This document shows positions 1 through 20,206 of a DNA stretch of 64,000 nucleotides, piece after piece. Made by a program: the position numbers and the translations under genes. This DNA is from Rhododendron vialii (Eukaryota > Streptophyta > Magnoliopsida > Ericales > Ericaceae), in the NCBI RefSeq assembly GCF_030253575.1, contig NC_080560.1:41711001-41775000 (forward strand), given 5' to 3'. Each line of letters starts with the position of its first letter. Positions within the stretch are counted from its first letter, which is position 1. The notes beneath the pieces are model-generated. The model did not search any database. It was not told the origin of the DNA and worked only from the letters and a program-made list of their open reading frames with translations.

Positions 1-374
1 GAACAATGGAATGGACTTTTAGAAGATATGTTACCTAAAAACGTGCATGCTGAATATGTTCAATATGTTTGTTTAGGGGGTGCAAACAGTGTTGTCAGTT
101 ATGTCCCTGCTTTTGGTTTTCCTTTTTATCCTTTATTTTCCTGTGCTTAACATGTATGCTTATCTTTTATCATTTCTATGTCAGTCTCCTTTCATTAGAA
201 AAGCACGTATACATCTTCCATTTATTAATTTATTATTTATTGTCACTTCATCTATGAACTTTCAGCAACTAGGATGTTGCGGAAATGTTATCTTGTGCGT
301 TATATGTTATCTTCCATGCACATGGAAATGCTTATTCCGAACTGATAAATGGATGATATTTTGTTTCTTGACAG

Positions 375-907
375 GTGGGACTGTGGCGTGTTCATGATCA
401 AGTATGCTGACTTCTATAGTAGAGGTCTAGGACTCCATTTCAACCAGGTAAATGCCAGAAAGCATACTTTCTACTCTTGTGCATGCAAGTCACTTTTAGA
501 AAATGTGGGTCTCCCTGTCCTAGTTTGGCTACATTTCAAGTGTTAGCTAAAGTATCTAGCATATATATCCCAGGCAGGGATTTGAAGCACATCATTGTGC
601 CTCTGTGATTTTCAATATATGGACGGAGTGTGAAATATGGAGTTAGAAGGAAGTTTGGTGATCTTTCTTATCACTGAGCTATAACTATTGTAGATGGAGG
701 GGAAAATTATTGAATGCCCCTGTGGTGCCCCAGGGGCATGGAATAATTACCCAGATGGAGGGTAGTTTGAGCCAAACCGTGTGAATGTGTATTTCCCCCC
801 TATATTTGTTTGATTTGATGTTTCTTTTGGTTCTGTCCTTGTAGGAACATATGCCCTATTTTCGTTTGAGGACTGCAAAGGAGATTTTACGATTGAAAGC
901 CGAGTGA
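375..907 (+). CDS. ESD4/ULP1-type SUMO protease, C-terminal part (two last exons)
   Basis: Cysteine protease that matures SUMO and removes it from targets, acting in the nucleus or at the nuclear envelope. Seen: exon 375-447 (after a ttgacag acceptor, ending at a gtaaat donor) reads WDCGVFMIKYADFYSRGLGL and HFNQ; exon 845-907 (after ccttgtag) reads EHMPYFRLRTAKEILRLKAE and then TGA. The DCG motif holds the catalytic Cys; the C-terminal block PYFR.RTAKEIL is characteristic of plant ESD4/ULP1A/B. The catalytic His and Asp and everything upstream lie outside the window. Bases 1-374 look like intron: no splice-compatible coding exon is visible, although the upstream stretch is open in one frame for about 35 codons. 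The phase works (1 base + 24 codons, then 20 codons and a stop). Assignment to ESD4 versus ULP1A cannot be decided from 44 residues. Confidence 0.9.
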
Positions 908-2391
908 TGATTTAAAACTTGAGCACCTGATGCATGTGCGTTTCCCTTCATACGATTCACTGGCAAATTGAATCTGCATCGAAAGATCGTCTAGATTTTG
1001 AGTGAACGTGTGTATATGCAAATATTGATTGAGGAGGCTTAAATTCAATCGAGCTTCTGACGTGCTGGCATGTGGCAGTTCTATGATTAGAGTTGCTCAG
1101 TTCTCGAGCTAAGTGATCAAGACTCGTCAACCCTGGTAAGGTACAAGTGATGCGTACTTGGGAGGACATTCACGATGTTTTGTACCACTTTTAAGCTCGT
1201 CGGAACTTAACTTTTTAGGTCCGTGAGGTTGGAATTAGGATCCTTCGTGTAATTCGTTTTGCATTTCAATTTTGTTTATTTTGGCCCCATACAAATGGTG
1301 ATTTAGCACCTCTTAGTTTAATTATTTTAAAGCAGTTTTGCAATTGCAAGGACAGTCAATGCCCCGGAAAAAGAGTTGTAATATGTTTCTCAATAGTTCG
1401 TGTGGCCATCAAATATTTGATCATATTTGCGATATGTTAAGATCTTCGCATGATTTTCTCTCTTTTAGCTCTAATCGCATGCACAGCATCCCAGATCATG
1501 TTCTCAGCATCAAACATGATCTCACCAAGCTACTCATTCTAGTTACATGTACATGGGATGGGATCAGAGATAGGGTTTCAGAAATTTGTTTGTTTGTTTA
1601 ACTCTCCAAGTGCGAGTTAGGGATCGCACGTACGGGGAGTGTTAGAGCTTCTCTCGCTCATTGTCAATTGATATTTATTGGATGCTTTATTAAAGCTAGG
1701 ATTTTGGAAAATTTGTTCCCCCAAACCTTAAGTGCACCGTTGTTTGTCAAGATTCATGTATGGCATTTCCATGCTGGATCTTTCTGCTTGGAAAGAGATT
1801 CCTTTATGTTGAATTTTCCGAAGGTAAACTTTGATTCCTTTATGGTTTGGATTGCCACTCCACCACAAGATTTTTCTGCGTTTCTGTTCTCAGAAGGGAC
1901 CAAACTGACCCAAAGTCGCATGCTTCGAGTAGGCGCACAAAAGGAAATCGAGAAAGGTTCCGAAATAGAAACAACTGCAGTATTCAAAATATACATACAC
2001 ATGACATTATGTCACAGAATTAACAATGTTTGTTTCACTTTTGTTTTCCTTTTTCTGGAAAGAATGTCTTTATAATTCAACAGAGCCACCAGTACCCCAT
2101 CAAACAGCCGAAACCCACAAACCCAATACGAACAAACCTTGAAATAATACCTCTGTTTTTTATACACCCATCAGCAACAAAAGCCATGAATCCCCACCAT
2201 AGTTGCTTCTAGCCTTGATGTGAGCCGCATGCATGCCTCAGAAGCAGTAGTTGGGCTCTGCTTCCTTAGTTTCCTCTCCCGATGACCTCTGTCACCAATT
2301 CAACTCCTCCAGAGGGAATCATAGATTAGACAAAAGATTCAGAAGAAAACAAAGCACGAGCAGCAGATTCGAAATAAACGTTTCTGGAGCA
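908..2391. other. 3' flank between convergent SUMO protease and kinesin genes
   Basis: No gene is recognised. The first few hundred bases should be the 3' UTR of the protease, and the last hundred or so bases before 2392 the 3' UTR of the kinesin on the other strand. Open frames here (for example 1668-2075) show no recognisable motif and are not supported as genes. Confidence 0.5.
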
Positions 2392-10514
<8,123 letters not shown>

Positions 10515-11217
10515 GTGGCGCTGTGATCGGCGTTGAGGAGCCAATTTTCAAGATCTACGGCAACCTAAAAAACAAAGTCGACACGTATTAAAATTCAATC
10601 AATTCAACAAACAAAAAGGACATCGGCCGTTACAGATCACGCAAATTTATTTTTTTTCTTTATTGTTATTACAAGCAGTATCTGAATTACATCAAACAGC
10701 AACCGGACATAAGCCCAACTCGAAGCCCATTAATAGGACAAATAATTAAACGGAATGACCCCCAAATTGGGCAACTAGAGACACGAAATGGAACAAATCA
10801 GTAGATCCGAGTATAACAAATGTACTCACTAGGAATCAAAAAGTCAATTTCGAAATTCGAACCAAACGCATTGAAATCCAACGCTACCGCAATTCAATCC
10901 ACTTCGATTGCAACAAGTCCAATGCAGATAATTCGATTAACTTCAGCCCTAAAAAAAGACAAAAAACAACAACCAAAGGTTACAGAATCACAGATTGTCT
11001 ATATCAAGATTCATGTTTATGTTTCATTCAATATATATATATATAGAACGAGAGAATTTCAGATTCAAAAGCAAAAGAAAATAGTTACCGAGCAGATTGT
11101 GGTCACGATGATCTCTGTTGAATAGGAACAGGGATTGTGGTTAGATCTGAAGCGAAATCAATTGAGCAAAACCCTAATTTTTGGATTCAATTTGAAGGAG
11201 GAAACGGTCCCAGGATG

Positions 11218-11251
<34 letters not shown>

Positions 11252-11350
11252 AATTTGTTGAGAGCGATAATTGCAGTGTACGCCTCTCTCACCTATGCTT
11301 TTCTGACAGATAGTATGTATGCGTCCACAGTGGATATATTTGGTCATATA
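10515..11350 (-). other. Probable 5' UTR, leader intron and promoter-proximal region of kinesin-13A
   Basis: Lies upstream of the kinesin-13A ATG. A (TC)n run at 11219-11249 reads as (GA)n in the sense direction, typical of plant leaders and core promoters. A leader intron is likely, as Kin-13A genes often have one, but exact splice sites cannot be fixed without transcripts. No other gene is seen. Confidence 0.4.
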
Positions 11351-13804
11351 AACATTTAAACGGCTAATTTTGAGTGCGTGCTGATTTTGTCACCGTCTTT
11401 TCTGTTAATGTCACTCTTTTACAAGTGTATTTTTGGTGTAAAAATATATTTATAGAGGAGTGGCGTTAACAAAAAAAGAGAGTGACAAAATTATTTCCCT
11501 TTTAATTTAGCCAAAGGATTAATATACCCTCGACCTTTATTGCTAATCACTTTTACTGTAACTCACTATTTTCAAACTGTTAATTATGGTAACATTTGTA
11601 ATTTCAAAAATATTAAGGTACAACAAACGACTATGCACAGCTTCAGATATAAATGTGTTCGGAATAGTTTGATCAAAGGACCAATGCACAAATACTCTTT
11701 TTGGGCCCGTTTCGGATTTTAAATAATGATCAGAGCCGCTTATTTTTTTAAAAATATTTTTTTTACAGTCTTCACAGAAAATAAACTAAATTCTGTATCG
11801 GTAAAGATGTTCACGAAACGTACAATTTTGTTCTAGAATTCAGGCCTGAATTCTAAATGAAATAATAGTGGACTAAAAGAAAGTAGTAGTAACTATTTTT
11901 CTGAGTGTCTTCTGTTGATAAACAATTTTGCCAATAAAAAAATAGAATTTTTTTATTTTGCAGAAAAGTGTTTTTTAATGAGAAAAATAAAATTGCAAGT
12001 CCCACAATTTTCTTAATAATTGAACAATAAATAGGAAAATTAAAAATTATAGCGTAGCTAATGGAATTTTTAAATCCTCAGAAGCCACTCAATGCCGATG
12101 TGTTGTAAAAATATAAAATAAAAGCCGGCAGTTTTTTTTTTTTTGCCAATATAAAATAAAATATGAGAAATTCAACTGAATAGCCGGCCAAAAAGCAGAG
12201 CTGGACATTTGGACATAAAATGGTTTCAGGAAGAACCAAACAGTGCCGGCCTACCTAAGTTGGAAATTAAAAATTAAAAAAAGAGTACCAAGAATATATG
12301 TACTATATATTCGATGGCGGAGCAATTGTGGGGTCAAAAGGGCCCCCGGTTCCGCCCACTTTCTTTTTCTGGAGTATAGTTTTGCAAATCTTCGATAGAT
12401 ATGTATAAAAACATTGCAAAATTTCAACCGTAATTAAGAACGATTTTCATTTTTCATTTTGAGCAGACTATTAAATTATGAAGAATGGTACAGTGCGATA
12501 ACCATACTATGTTGTCGTCTATTGATATCATAGCAATAATACTCGAGATCAAATTTTCAAAATCATTTCATAAAAATTGGAATGACTGGATTTAACCTCG
12601 TAAACAATTTTGTCATGGTTTGGCCCCGTACAACTTCGTTTTGTGGCTCCGTCACTATTTATATTGTAGTCTACAGCAAGGTATACATCATTATCAAGCC
12701 CTGTTCCGTTAACTAAAATAAAAATTTATTTTTTAAATTAAAAATCATATATTGTGAGAGAATAGTCTGTCTCATAAAACAAAAAATAAGTATTTAAAAA
12801 ATAAGAATTTTAGTAGAACGAGGCCGGCCTCATAGTGCTGGAAGTAAAACCCATCAGAGTCCTGTATATGCCAGCTAAATATAAACTTAAGCTATTGAAA
12901 TATTGATGATTAATTAAGTATTAATACCTTGGTGTATGCACGTGAAGTGGTCTGTGAAAATATGATCACACAAACTACAAAAAGCTCTAATCTCGATTAC
13001 AATATTGATCTTCCTAGCTCCACTTCCCAACATGATTTGGGATTCAATGATTTCCTACGCTCTCTTGTATCTAGGGTTCCATTTTCCAATAATCTTTTAT
13101 TTTTCTTCTTCTTAATTGTACAATTTTATTTTTTAATTCGAAACCTATTTCCAACTGCGCGTTGCAAACTCAGGTCGCGCGGCGCGGTCGCACCGTAAAC
13201 ATAAAACCTGAGCCCGCCTTTCACAATTGTTTCGCACAAAGCTTTTGCTTGTGAGGAAAATTGCCTAACAGATTTTGCTTTTAGTGTAGCTCGAACTAGA
13301 GACTTGTGCTTGCACAGTACTCACTTTCGTACTCTTTCGGCTCGTTGTACTTCTCCCGACCCAGGCAAAAACCTCCTAATGTACAAACAAACAAGCAACT
13401 AACCTAAAAAATGTTGTTTCAGCATGCGATTTACAAGAGACTAGTAGTCATGCATAGTGACGGAAAAAAATGTGAGCAATGATTACGACAACTATGCCAT
13501 ACCAAGTTGAGCAACGAGATATTTTTCTAGTTCTCTTTATTTCCAACCAATTTATCTTTTGCTACTCATTACAAATACTGCCATATCATTTTAGATGGGA
13601 TTTTGATAATCAAAAGTGTAATTTAATAATTTGTTATGATTTGTGACATAAGTAGATAAGAATGTACTCCTTCGGGCTACCAACTCATCATTTGGGCTAA
13701 AATTAGTCGAGGTGCACATAAACTGACCCAAACACTTAAGCGGAAAAAAAGAAAGAAATGTAAGAATCACCTCCGAGTTTTGTGTATTTAGTACTCCACC
13801 CAAT
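11351..13804. other. AT-rich intergenic DNA with degenerate repeats
   Basis: No gene supported. Around 12310-12660 is a repeat-like stretch bounded by tggcggagcaattgtgggg and a divergent inverted match, tggctccgtcact, suggesting an old DNA-element remnant. 13660-13750 carries a SINE-type 3' end, ttagtcgaggtgcacataaa followed by ctgaccc and an A-rich tail. Confidence 0.5.
13660..13755 (+). mobile_element. SINE 3'-end remnant (Au-like)
   Basis: The stretch attagtcgaggtgcacataaa, then ctgacccaaaca and an A-rich tail, matches the reverse complement of 41335-41395 in this window (attagtcgaggtgcgcccaa, then actggcccgaaca and an A-rich tail). This layout resembles the 3' end of the widespread Au SINE family, recalled and not searched. 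The 5' tRNA-like part is not recognisable. Confidence 0.45.
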
Positions 13805-13814
13805 GCTTATATGG

Positions 13815-14004
13815 GAATTGTCATGCTAGCCTAGATGGTAAAGTTCACCTCCTCCCTCAGTGGAGGCAGGGGTTCGAGCCCCGTGAGGGGCATGGGTGGG
13901 GTTCAAGGCTATGGACAACCTCTGAACCCTCTGTGAACTAATTTACTAACTTACTAATTCCTCCAATTCCGCTGATGCATAAAATGTGACAACAAAAAAA
14001 AAGA
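13815..14004 (+). mobile_element. tRNA-derived SINE with 10-bp target site duplication
   Basis: About 190 bp. An A-box-like TAGCCTAGATGGT lies near 13837 and a perfect B-box, GGTTCGAGCCC, near 13870, giving an internal RNA polymerase III promoter. The element ends in an A-rich tail (acaacaaaaaaaaaaga). The same 10 bases, gcttatatgg, stand at 13805-13814 and 14005-14014 as direct target duplications. No coding capacity. It is not a tRNA gene, because no acceptor stem closes around these boxes. Confidence 0.85.
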
Positions 14005-14014
14005 GCTTATATGG

Positions 14015-15607
14015 AGGTTAGAGGGGTATTGTGGGGAACATGAAGGAAAAAGAAGAATGATGTTGGTGGATCTCAATTATGTGGTCCATTGTAAATATCT
14101 ATATTTCTTTTTTTGCTTCGATTTTTATTTTCCAGATGTGGCCTAACTTCTCATGCCTTGAACTGCACTTTTCCTTTCCAACAAGTCGTTATTGCTTTTA
14201 CTTGAAGCATGCAATGTGAGATTGAGACCATGCCGACAATTAGGAGCGGATATTTTGAATTAAAGCTCCATCCCATTAGCTCATAATCAACATGGCTCCA
14301 TTAATTATGTCACCAATTCAATTAATTACATCGGTGTTGCTAACTTCTGCTCACCAAGTTGAGGATAATCCGCTAATAAGTCCAAACAAGTTCGGATATC
14401 AATACATATGTCACGGACATTAATACATACACTTTCACAAATATCAATACACTTTTCTCAAATTTTAATGCGCCTTTTACCTATTATCATCCGCCCTTAA
14501 GATGGAGATTACCATTTTCCTAATTACAAATAGTCTAACTCACACACTCCCATTTTTACAACCAATTTGTCAAGGTGGCATATAGGCTCCACCATTTGAC
14601 GATGGTTACAACCAAACTTACAACCGACTTTAGAGAGAGGAAAACACACACAAGAAGTCAAATTGAGGGAAGAACCAGAATTCTTTACAACCCAATTTTC
14701 CCTCATCAAAAACATGTATTCCTAGTAACCCAATAGGCCTCGTGGCCAGGGATGCTTCGAGATCGAGAACCGGGTGAAAAATGTAGCACCATTGTTCAGT
14801 TTCAGCCGATGGCAATCCTGACTGGGCACGACGAAGTGAGCCCCTGCCCTCCGCGGATGCCGACAAGATGGACTCTAGCGAAAGTGTCAGCGCAGGCGCA
14901 AGTAAGGTTCCAGCCTCATAACTGGGGTAGTGACGAGAAGCCAGTGGCTTAAAACTAGTAGGCATGAGTTTCATTCCCTTGTGTTGCTCAAGAGACACAA
15001 AATCACGTTTAACTGGTCACCTAACACCACGAAAATAAAGGCACCCCAACCATTCCGCCAAGTTCTTTCTATTGTTTTTCTCATCAATTTCCTTTCCCTT
15101 ATAAATCTCTCACATCCATCATTGACACGCATCCTATATATATAGCTTTCACCACATGATGAGACTTCAAAATACACAGGCATTTAGACACAGATGTGTC
15201 TTAAGTCGTCCGATGCATGTATAAATGATAACTCTCAGCTCTATCTTTTCGGTTTTGATGAAAAGGATAAAGGATTTACTGCCTAGTAGAATATTTAATC
15301 CCCAGATAAAAACACAACATAAATGAAAGCATAACAAGCTCAATGGACCTCTGAAAAAAAGAAAACCCACAGATTATTGTAGAAGACCATCGGAGACAAA
15401 CTAGAGTATTTCTCAGCCAAACCAAAACCGGAATACAAATTTACAAACCTATGTGTGTAAAAAAAACCCAGTGGTAGCGACATAATTAAAAGGGACAAAC
15501 TCTAAGTTGCATGGTACAAAAACCAAAAGAGAAACTGGCAACAATAATGAAAAAACTTAAAACATGTGCCTCCCAATATGAAGCCGGGCAATTACCGTTT
15601 CATCTTC
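14015..15607. other. Intergenic region with a GC-richer patch (14740-14960)
   Basis: No gene is recognised. 14740-14960 is clearly GC-richer than its surroundings and sits in a 122-codon open frame on the minus strand (14630-14998) containing LSLESILSASAEGRGSLRRA. The patch looks imported, possibly organellar or rDNA-related, but I cannot place it. No splice or promoter signal supports an expressed gene. Confidence 0.4.
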
Positions 15608-15714
15608 TCAGCACTTGACTTCCTTCAACCCATGGCCGAAGTACAGAAATGTAGGACCATCCTTGTAGTAAGCAAACACGAGTGGAGTCATCATGCATGC
15701 TCTCCCCAACAAAA

Positions 15715-16181
15715 CTGCAGAAGGCAAGTGCATTAGTTCACCCAACCAAAGATTCAAGGGACTATAAGCAGCAATATTCAAGTTTTACCATCTTTACGAC
15801 CCTGTTCTTTCGATCAAAGATTTTTGCAGGGATTGCATGAGAGAGAAGAAAAGACGGCGGAAACATATCCCTACCCTTTCTCTTTCATCCACAAATCGCT
15901 CTACAAATCCTAAGTCCAATCTCCAAAATCAACCTAAGGCTGTGTAGCCTGTGTTTGTGAGCATCGGATCCTTGGAACATTCCTCCTCTGTTTTCTTTTA
16001 CCTTCCCAAAATATTTGATCAAAACAAACTCTAAGGGCAGCCTGGAATTTTCCAGGGCCATTATTATTCTAAACATGCAATGTTTTTCTACCATCCAATA
16101 GGAAATAAAGCCACCCCTCCATAAGAACCAAAGTTCTTCTGGTCAGGGTATTGTGACAAAGGAAGTATGAAAGGAACTTAC
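15715..16181. other. Last TCTP intron, possible small DNA-element remnant
   Basis: Intron between exons 4 and 5 of the pseudogene. It contains a phrase, ctaaggctgtgtagcctgtg, that resembles hAT-type MITE ends; nothing else is identified. Confidence 0.3.
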
Positions 16182-17836
16182 AATTGGAGGTCACTGAGCT
16201 TCGAGAGCAAGAACTTAGTTGCCCCCTCGAGGTTCTTCTTGAACTCCTCTTGCTTCTCCCCTTCCAGCTTGGGTGTCAGCTATTTGATGTACTTCTTGAT
16301 GTACGCAACAACCTGCTTCTTATCAAAAGCAGGTTGCTCCTGCAAGTGTCAAAGTGTTCACTCATCAAATTCTGGTTTGACATAATTTTAGAGTTATGCA
16401 ATGAAAAATCTGTAAACTGACCTGAAGCCTGAAAGTGTCAACAATGCCGACCACTTTGACAGATTGATCATCAACTCCCTCGTCTTCTTCACCACCACCT
16501 TCCGCAGAAGGGTTTGCACCAATGTCTACATCAAGTGCGCCTTTAACAACCCACTGCAACGGCCAAAAGAACACAATGCAATTGGAGATTAATACACTTA
16601 TATCCCCCTAATGTACAAATACTGTGAATAAACTGTTTTAACACTGAGTAATGCAATATCATGGTGTTATTGGACCTAAAATAGCAGGAAGGGGAAAAAA
16701 AGAACTGACCTACCCTTCAACTTCCCACAACACACCATTCTGGATTTCCGTGCACGGAAACGAGTCCGAGAGAAGCTCATCTCCTAGAGTTCATGAACAC
16801 AATTAAATGAATAGAAGTAGAGCACCCTAATTCTTATTGAGACGAGGAGAAACCTACCCAAAGATACAGATGGTGATCAAGCAGAGAAATGCATTTAAAT
16901 GGGTCTGCTCCTCCCAAGTAACTGGGGGTACATTTGACAATTTCTAAGGATGTTAAACAAAATTATGGGCTTGGTGAGAGTTTGTTGATATGGAAAATTA
17001 GGTGTACATAAAACTAACTTAATTGAAAGAGAGGAGCCAGTCCATTCCAGCGGTAAATCATAACAAAACTTAATAAGTAACATCAATACTTCTCAAATAA
17101 GTTACACAAACATAGATAAAGAAAATAAGAGGCAAAACAGGTATCAGCCAATTTCATTCCAGTTAAACTTTCTCAGCCAAAAACATAAAATGATGGTAAA
17201 TAAATACATGGAAAGTAAACAATAAACTCAACCCACGTCTTGAGTTAAGACCAGAAAGAATTCACACGTGTATGTAGCAGCGCCAATTTGTTTAATGGAA
17301 TCTACATCTTTCCATCACCCCTTCACCCTTTTCACTGTCTCATTTCAATCAATAAGTTGACAATTTTGCCATTTCTGATGTGAAGCACGGATACTCTATT
17401 TTGGCCTCCATATCACGTATCGTATCCGTATCGGATACCGATACTCTCGGATACGTATCTGATACAGTTTTTTAAAGTATCCTGCTTTTAGAATTATTTT
17501 TTGGTATCCCGATACGTTTCGGATACGCGCAGATACTCTCGGATACGTATCCGATACGGGTTTTTTTTTTAAAGTATCCTGCTTTTAGAATTATTTTTTG
17601 GTATTCCGATACATTTTGGATACGCTCAGATACATGTTGGATATGCTCGGATACGTTTTGGATACGCGCGAGGGTAAATATGGTATTACTTAAAATATAT
17701 GGGTTAAAATTACAATTCGGACTATATTTTTCTTTTTCCTCCGCCAATTAACACCAAGAACACATCGACGATATCCTCTCTCTTGTCTTTCATCTCTCGA
17801 CAATCTTGTAAGTCTCTCTCTCTCGTTATGTGTATG

Positions 17837-17837
<1 letters not shown>

Positions 17838-17900
<63 letters not shown>
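17838..17900. repeat. (TA)n microsatellite
   Basis: About 31 TA units inside TCTP pseudogene intron 1; a second TA run of about 22 units lies at 18364-18407 beside family A copy 2. Confidence 0.9.
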
Positions 17901-17905
<5 letters not shown>

Positions 17906-18001
17906 CTATATAGATACAGTTATAGTTATGTAAATATATATCTCTCAGCATATGAAATGGTGACCAATCGTTAATGGAATTTTAGGAATTAAAAATTATC
18001 A

Positions 18002-18352
18002 GGGCGGTTCCGGGGACATCTATAAAAACATCTAAAAAAACATCTCATAGTTTCCGATCAAATTTTGATGATCCGAGCCCCTCAATGTGATCAGAACGTG
18101 ATTTAAGGTGACAAACGAGAAATCAGCAAAAAAAATTACCAAGAAGGGTTTGATCTGAGTAGTTTTCATTAAACGGTTCAATTAAAAACTACTCAAAACA
18201 AGCACTTCCCGGTCATATTTTTTGCTAATTTCTCGCAGCCACCCTTAAAATCACATTCTGCACACATTGCACGGTTCGGATCATAAAAATTTGATCGGGA
18301 ACTATGAGGTTGAGACTTAGGGTGTTTTTTTAGATGTCTCTGGAACCATCCC
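18002..18352. mobile_element. MITE-like long inverted repeat, family A copy 2
   Basis: Second copy of the fold-back family found at 3094-3448. Shared core words include gatgatccgag, cagaacgtgattt and ttcccggtc on the two arms. The ends here are ggttccggggacatcta and tagatgtctctggaacc, inverted to each other. It sits nested in TCTP pseudogene intron 1 between two (TA)n runs. Confidence 0.8.
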
Positions 18353-18357
18353 GAAAA

Positions 18358-18414
<57 letters not shown>

Positions 18415-19464
18415 TTTTTATTTACTTTTATATTTAACGTATCTCCCAACGTATCGTATCATTCTTTTTGGAAAAATCTCGTATCCGTATCCCGTATCCG
18501 TATCTGTGCTTCTTAATACTGATGTTAACCACCATAAAATGGAGATATAGCAAAAAATTTAGATGATTACAGAATCACTATAGTCCCCTTGGCCCTCACA
18601 GAAGCAAGGATCTATATTTTGCTCTAAGACAAGTGTTTTTGGAGAAAACTAAAGAACATTGAAAGGCCTATGACAAAGGAAAAGGGCGAAGAGTGTCATC
18701 CGTTCGTAATGAAACAAACTTTTAGAGGAAGGCTTAGTTTAGGTAAGCTGACCATAGTAACTGAATTCACTGAGCTCAATATCAGCCACTTCAAATCCAC
18801 ACGGAAGCCATTTCATACACCATGTCCGCTTGACTTTACCAGGTATCAATTAGAACCATACGATTATAAGGGTCGATTCGATACACAAAACTATCAATTT
18901 GTATCTATGGTGCCAATACACCTAAAAGTCGATCCAATATATCAACATGTTTCACTTGCCAAAGGTACAATTTGAAGTCATCAAGTGGGATGTTAAAAAA
19001 AGTGTGCCGATTTGATTTTGAAAGCTTTTAGATGAGTATTAGGAGCATGACCTACAAAATTAAGTTCATCGAATCTGCATCTTCTGTAAAACCAGCAAGC
19101 GTCTTTCCAGTTAGACCACATAATCCTAAGACAAGCTTGTATTTTTTTCATGCTTAAAAATCAATTATACAGTATATCTTTTTGGTCTAGAAGCATAAAT
19201 ATTAAAACCTTGAAAAAGAAATTTACTCTCTGCACAATTCTCAATAACTTATCTGTTTGGACTATCTTTTACAAGAGATAAATTGCGCAGCCTATTAAAA
19301 CCTTCACTGACTGTGAAATAGCGAAATTTTAACATAATAATCGAATAAAGGAACAATTCACGCAGATTAAACCCTAAGCTGAACAAATTAGAACATAACG
19401 CATAATTGATGTACAGATAAACGGATAAATACATACATACCTAATTACAAATATATATACACAC

Positions 19465-19467
<3 letters not shown>

Positions 19468-19513
<46 letters not shown>
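19468..19513. repeat. (GA)n microsatellite at the TCTP exon 1 donor
   Basis: About 23 GA units on the plus strand, so (TC)n in the sense direction of the TCTP pseudogene, starting a few bases inside intron 1. Confidence 0.95.
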
Positions 19514-19518
<5 letters not shown>

Positions 19519-19547
19519 CCGGTGAGCAGGTCCTGGTAGATCAACAT

Positions 19548-20206
19548 GATTGGATCGTCACACGGTACCAAGGAAAGAGGGTTTGGGAGGAGCAGAGACA
19601 GCAGAGTATATTGGCGGTGGGGGAAGACGAGCAACCGAACCGAAGGAGATTTTTGGGTTACGAAAACAGTATCGTCTTTCCCATTATTGACAACCAAGTC
19701 CCAATCCTATGCGTTGGTGTTGCGATGGGCTTCTAAGTTTGAGGCCAAATTCGGAAACCAATAGTAAAAGCCGAGTTTTGTCTATTTACTAAATGAGACC
19801 AGCCAAAAACTTGATATCGAGCCAAAAACTTGATATCGTGCTCGGCTCGAACTTTAACGAATTGAGTTTATTTATTTATTAAACGAGTCTTTTTAAATCG
19901 AGTCGAATATCTCTTAATGAGCCGAACTTTGTTGAATGAGTCAAAAACTCAAGTTCGAGTTCAGCTCATTTACTAAACGAGTCGAGTGGAGTCAAATCTT
20001 TAACGAGCTGAGCTGAGCTCACAAGCTGTTCGAGCTTAAATTTTTGGGTCATTTAGTAAACGAGCCGAGCTTGACAAAGCTCAGCTTATTTACCCTATGT
20101 GCTCCTATGGACGTTACCTGAGCAATCGGTACAAGAGAGGAACTCAACCCGAGTTTTTTGTACTCCATTTTTTGACAACAATAGGAAAACAAAAACATTA
20201 ATAGGC
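19548..20206. other. TCTP upstream region followed by a degenerate clustered repeat
   Basis: 19548-19760 should include the TCTP leader and promoter. 19780-20090 is a loose cluster of degenerate units around cgagccgagctcgaac and tttatttaataaacgag, a common dispersed plant repeat style. No gene is seen. Confidence 0.45.

Larger units (their letters stand above)
17378..18526. mobile_element. DNA-element-like repeat with GATACG-rich subterminal repeats, in TCTP intron 1
   Basis: The ends are inverted: tgaagcacggatac at about 17381 and gtatccgtatctgtgcttct at about 18500-18517. The left part carries many cggatacgtatccgatac-type palindromic units and two near-tandem copies of a ~108-bp unit (taaagtatcctgcttttaga occurs near 17474 and 17571). 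The middle holds (TA)n at 17838-17900, family A copy 2 (18002-18352) and (TA)n at 18364-18407. Related gatacgtatc words recur near 31985, 62600 and 63190. No transposase is seen. A clean target duplication is not apparent. Confidence 0.5.
15608..19547 (-). pseudogene. TCTP: TCTP (translationally controlled tumour protein) pseudogene, introns retained
   Basis: TCTP is a small, conserved growth regulator of the Mss4/Dss4 fold, normally about 168 aa. Exons on the minus strand: 19520-19547 (MLIYQDLLT+G), 16710-16783 (GDELLSDSFPCTEIQNG, VLWEVEG), 16422-16553 ([20 protein letters not shown] to DTFRLQ), 16182-16339 (EQPAFDKKQVVAYIKKYIK to SKLSDLQ), 15608-15714 ([11 protein letters not shown] and, after a frame change, [24 protein letters not shown]). 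Lesions seen: TAG at 16710-16712 where the family has Lys before WVVKGA; TAG in exon 4 (KYIK*LTPKL), where Gln or another polar residue is expected; a frameshift after MHDDS in exon 5; and loss of three residues (ATD) before PTFLYF. Splice sites still look intact. Introns show it is a decayed gene copy, not a retrocopy. Confidence 0.88.

Noticed and set aside
1..374. Possible upstream exon of the SUMO protease (open frame at the window start)
   Set aside because: It lacks a donor with the phase needed by the 375-447 exon and does not resemble the family before the catalytic Cys; intron is more likely.
13830..13900. tRNA gene suggested by A-box and B-box
   Set aside because: No acceptor stem or anticodon loop fits; the element has an A-tail and target duplications, so it is a SINE.
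18670..18975. 101-codon open frame within TCTP intron 1
   Set aside because: No known motif, no splice or promoter support, and it sits inside a repeat-rich intron.
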